A stretch of DNA of 64,000 nt from Actinomycetes bacterium. Its GTDB lineage: Bacteria > Actinomycetota > Acidimicrobiia > Acidimicrobiales > RAAP-2. The notes beneath the pieces are model-generated. The model was not told the origin of the DNA, searched no databases, and saw only the letters and a list, made by a program, of their open reading frames with translations. The DNA lies in assembly GCA_021778895.1 (NCBI GenBank), contig JAJYBR010000002.1:1-64000 (forward strand), in the 5' to 3' direction. Of the stretch, positions 62,353 through 64,000 are shown piece after piece (the stretch's first letter is position 1; each line of letters starts with the position of its first letter). The position numbers and the translations under genes were made by a program.

Positions 62353-63837
62353 CTAGCCCCGCGTGGCGCCCGTGAACCGCGGCCGCCCGACGGCGCCCGC
62401 GACGATGTGCTCGATCCAACTGGCCGCCTCGAGCAGCTGCCACTCGGATCCCGGGCGCCCGAGCAGGGCCGCGCCGACGGGGAGCCCGCCGGCGAGACCC
62501 AGCGGCACGGTCGCGATCGGCCAGCCGGCGATGGCCGCGGGCATGGTGGCGGGGCTGGCCGCCGCGTGGTCGCCGAGCACCAGGTCGCACTTCCAGGCCG
62601 GGCCGTAGAGCGGCGCCAGGAGCACCTCGACCTGGTCGAGGGCGGGCTCCAGGCACGTGGTGCGAGCCCACGCCAAATTGCGCTCGCGCGCCGGGCCGTA
62701 GAGGGCCCCGGCGCGCCCGCCCGTCGTCAGGGCCCGCTCGAACAGGTCGTGGCCGAAGTGGCGCATCTCGATCTGCGGGTGCGCGTCCTCGTAGGCGACC
62801 ACCTCGGCCAGGGACGCTACGCCCTCGCCGGGCCGTCCCGCCAGGTACCCCGACAGGTCGTCGACCAGCTCAGCCAAAAGGACCGTGAGCTCGTCGTCCT
62901 GCTCGGTCTCGCCCGGCACGGCGACCGCGCGGGCGACGACCGGGTGCACCGCCGCCAGTTCCGCGACCACGGCATCGAAGAGGGCATCCGTCGCGGCGTG
63001 CCCGGTGCGCCAGGTGGTCGCGACAGCCAGGCGCGGAACGCTCGGGGCGGCGGGTGCCGTGCCCGTCAGGACCGACAGCAGGAGGCGCACGTCTTCCACG
63101 CTGCGCCCGAGGGGCCCCGGGCTGTCCTGGCTGGCGCTGATGGGCACCACGTGCTCGGCCGGCACCGCGCCGACGGTCGGCTTGATCCCGACGAGGCCGC
63201 ACAGGGACCCCGGACACATGATCGACCCGTCGGTCTCGGTCCCCACGGCCAACGGCGCCAGGCCCGCCGCGACCGCGGCGCCCGAGCCCGAGGACGAGCC
63301 TCCCGCCGAACGGTCCAGGGCGTAGGGGTTGGCGACCAGTCCACCCGTCGCCGAGTACCCGCTCGTCGATCGCGTCGAGCGGATGTTGGCCCACTGACTC
63401 AGATTGGTGCTGGCCAGGATCACCGCTCCCGCCTCGCGCAGTCGCGACACCAGGGGCGCGTCACGGCTCGGGCGGCTCACGAGGGCGCTCGATCCGGCCC
63501 ACCCGGGCAGACCGACAGCCTCGATGTTGTCCTTGATCACGACGGGCAGCCCGTGGAGGGGCCCGCGGGAGCGCTTCGCGCGGGTCTCCTCGTCGCGCTC
63601 GGCGGCGACCGCCATGGCCGCCGGGTCGAGGGCCGCCCACGCGTTCAGACCGATCGACCCGGCCGGGTCGTCGATGACGGCCGCCCGTTCGACCAGGGAG
63701 GACACCAGGTCCGTGGAGCGCACGTCGCCGCGCGCCAGCGCGTCGCGCAGCGCCACGGCGCCTTGCCAGGCCAGGTCGGCCGAGGCGGGGTGGGGATCGG
63801 GGGGCCCGGAGACCGGGCCGGTCGCGACGTCGCTCAT
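62353..63837 (-). CDS. Amidase-signature hydrolase
   Basis: 494 residues. Ser-cis-Ser-Lys triad: Lys in LPVVIKDNIEA, Ser pair in RSAGGSSSGSGAAVAAG and GTETDGSIMCPG. Related to the GatA/AtzE family. No GatB or GatC neighbours, so it is probably a free amidase and not the tRNA amidotransferase. ATG at 63835-63837 is six bases after a TACGCT box; an in-frame upstream ATG at 63906 overlaps the divergent gene. It ends one base after the zinc-ribbon gene, convergent. Confidence 0.88.
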   Translation of the reverse strand: MSDVATGPVSGPPDPHPASADLAWQGAVALRDALARGDVRSTDLVSSLVERAAVIDDPAGSIGLNAWAALDPAAMAVAAERDEETRAKRSRGPLHGLPVVIKDNIEAVGLPGWAGSSALVSRPSRDAPLVSRLREAGAVILASTNLSQWANIRSTRSTSGYSATGGLVANPYALDRSAGGSSSGSGAAVAAGLAPLAVGTETDGSIMCPGSLCGLVGIKPTVGAVPAEHVVPISASQDSPGPLGRSVEDVRLLLSVLTGTAPAAPSVPRLAVATTWRTGHAATDALFDAVVAELAAVHPVVARAVAVPGETEQDDELTVLLAELVDDLSGYLAGRPGEGVASLAEVVAYEDAHPQIEMRHFGHDLFERALTTGGRAGALYGPARERNLAWARTTCLEPALDQVEVLLAPLYGPAWKCDLVLGDHAAASPATMPAAIAGWPIATVPLGLAGGLPVGAALLGRPGSEWQLLEAASWIEHIVAGAVGRPRFTGATRG

Positions 63838-63843
63838 CGCCGC

Positions 63844-63849
63844 AGCGTA
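63844..63849 (-). promoter_or_regulatory. -10 box of the amidase (leaderless)
   Basis: TACGCT on the minus strand, six bases before the ATG at 63837. The divergent gene has TACGCT at 63879-63884. Confidence 0.5.
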
Positions 63850-63904
63850 GCGGCGTGGGTCCGCCCAGGCCCGCCGAGTACGCTCGAATCCGCGAGGAGG
63901 GGAC

Positions 63905-64000
63905 ATGGGCGAGAACGCGCATCCACCACGGGGCCTGCTGGCTCCGGTGACGGTGGCCGTCCCACCGGGCGTCGTCCCGGAGGACGACCCGCGTCGCGGC
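63905..64000 (+). CDS. Start of an unknown protein (cut by window edge)
   Basis: 32 codons: MGENAHPPRGLLAPVTVAVP, then PGVVPEDDPRRG. ATG at 63905 follows GAGGAGGGGAC, a strong ribosome site, with a TACGCT box 21 bp further up. Too short to assign a family. Confidence 0.6.
   Translation, partial: MGENAHPPRGLLAPVTVAVPPGVVPEDDPRRG

Noticed and set aside
1..64000. CRISPR arrays, rRNA operons and insertion sequences
   Set aside because: No regular spaced repeats, rRNA-like sequence or transposase was found on reading both strands.

Overview
This is a GC-rich bacterial chromosome segment, most likely from an Actinomycetota and possibly the class Acidimicrobiia. The evidence is a WhiB regulator gene, a type II plus a type I glutamine synthetase beside a GlnR-like regulator, a large share of GTG starts, many 4-base stop/start overlaps, and many genes with a TAnnnT -10 box only 5-8 bases before the start codon (leaderless transcripts). 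The class-level assignment is inference.

Left part (1-33 kb) is ordinary core genome. Minus strand 1-8.2 kb: a zinc ABC transporter (znuA, znuC, znuB), then tilS-hpt-folE-folP-(pseudo-phosphatase)-folB-folK-DUF2520-panC as one long overlapping block for tRNA-Ile lysidine, purine salvage, folate and pantothenate. A zur regulator diverges from znuA with two operator-like palindromes between them. Plus strand 8.6-12 kb: pgeF, murL, murD2, a peptidoglycan precursor cluster using the L-Glu ligase plus epimerase route. tRNA-Thr lies antisense over the murD2 end. Minus 12-16.4 kb: holB, tmk, topA. Then an APC-type permease fused to an OB-fold domain, divergent from two TrkA-type proteins (potassium homeostasis), a HAD hydrolase, a SigA-like sigma factor and nadE. 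At 24-27 kb: glnII, glnA and a GlnR-like regulator. At 27-33 kb: RidA, an A-type Fe-S carrier, Mrp, a NUDIX hydrolase, a DUF929/VKOR disulfide pair, WhiB, a receiver-only response regulator, a CorC-like CBS protein, tRNA-Pro and tRNA-Glu.

Middle part (33.16-51.47 kb) is an integrated element of about 18.3 kb. The 3' part of tRNA-Glu is repeated exactly for 47 bp at 51424-51470, marking the two attachment sites. Next to tRNA-Glu lie an AlpA-like excisionase and a tyrosine integrase. The cargo is a compact three-gene operon with the look of an antiviral system: (1) a SNF2/SF2 helicase with a C-terminal DUF3883 domain carrying a D...ExK nuclease-like signature, (2) a DUF1156 adenine/cytosine-N DNA methylase, (3) a DUF499 AAA ATPase with an N-terminal Swt1-type HEPN domain (RNHAAH). 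Downstream are a short coupled ORF, a large serine-recombinase-like protein and a convergent UvrD-like helicase. This is the best candidate for an incompletely described system.

Right part (51.5-64 kb) returns to chromosomal genes: a GNAT acetyltransferase, a DUF2157-like membrane protein, an EVE/PUA-like HNH endonuclease (a second, separate defence-type gene), PPK2, methylmalonate-semialdehyde dehydrogenase, an AGPS-like FAD enzyme, an oxygen/redox-type ODP domain fused to a GGDEF diguanylate cyclase, two small zinc-ribbon membrane proteins, an amidase and the start of an unknown gene.
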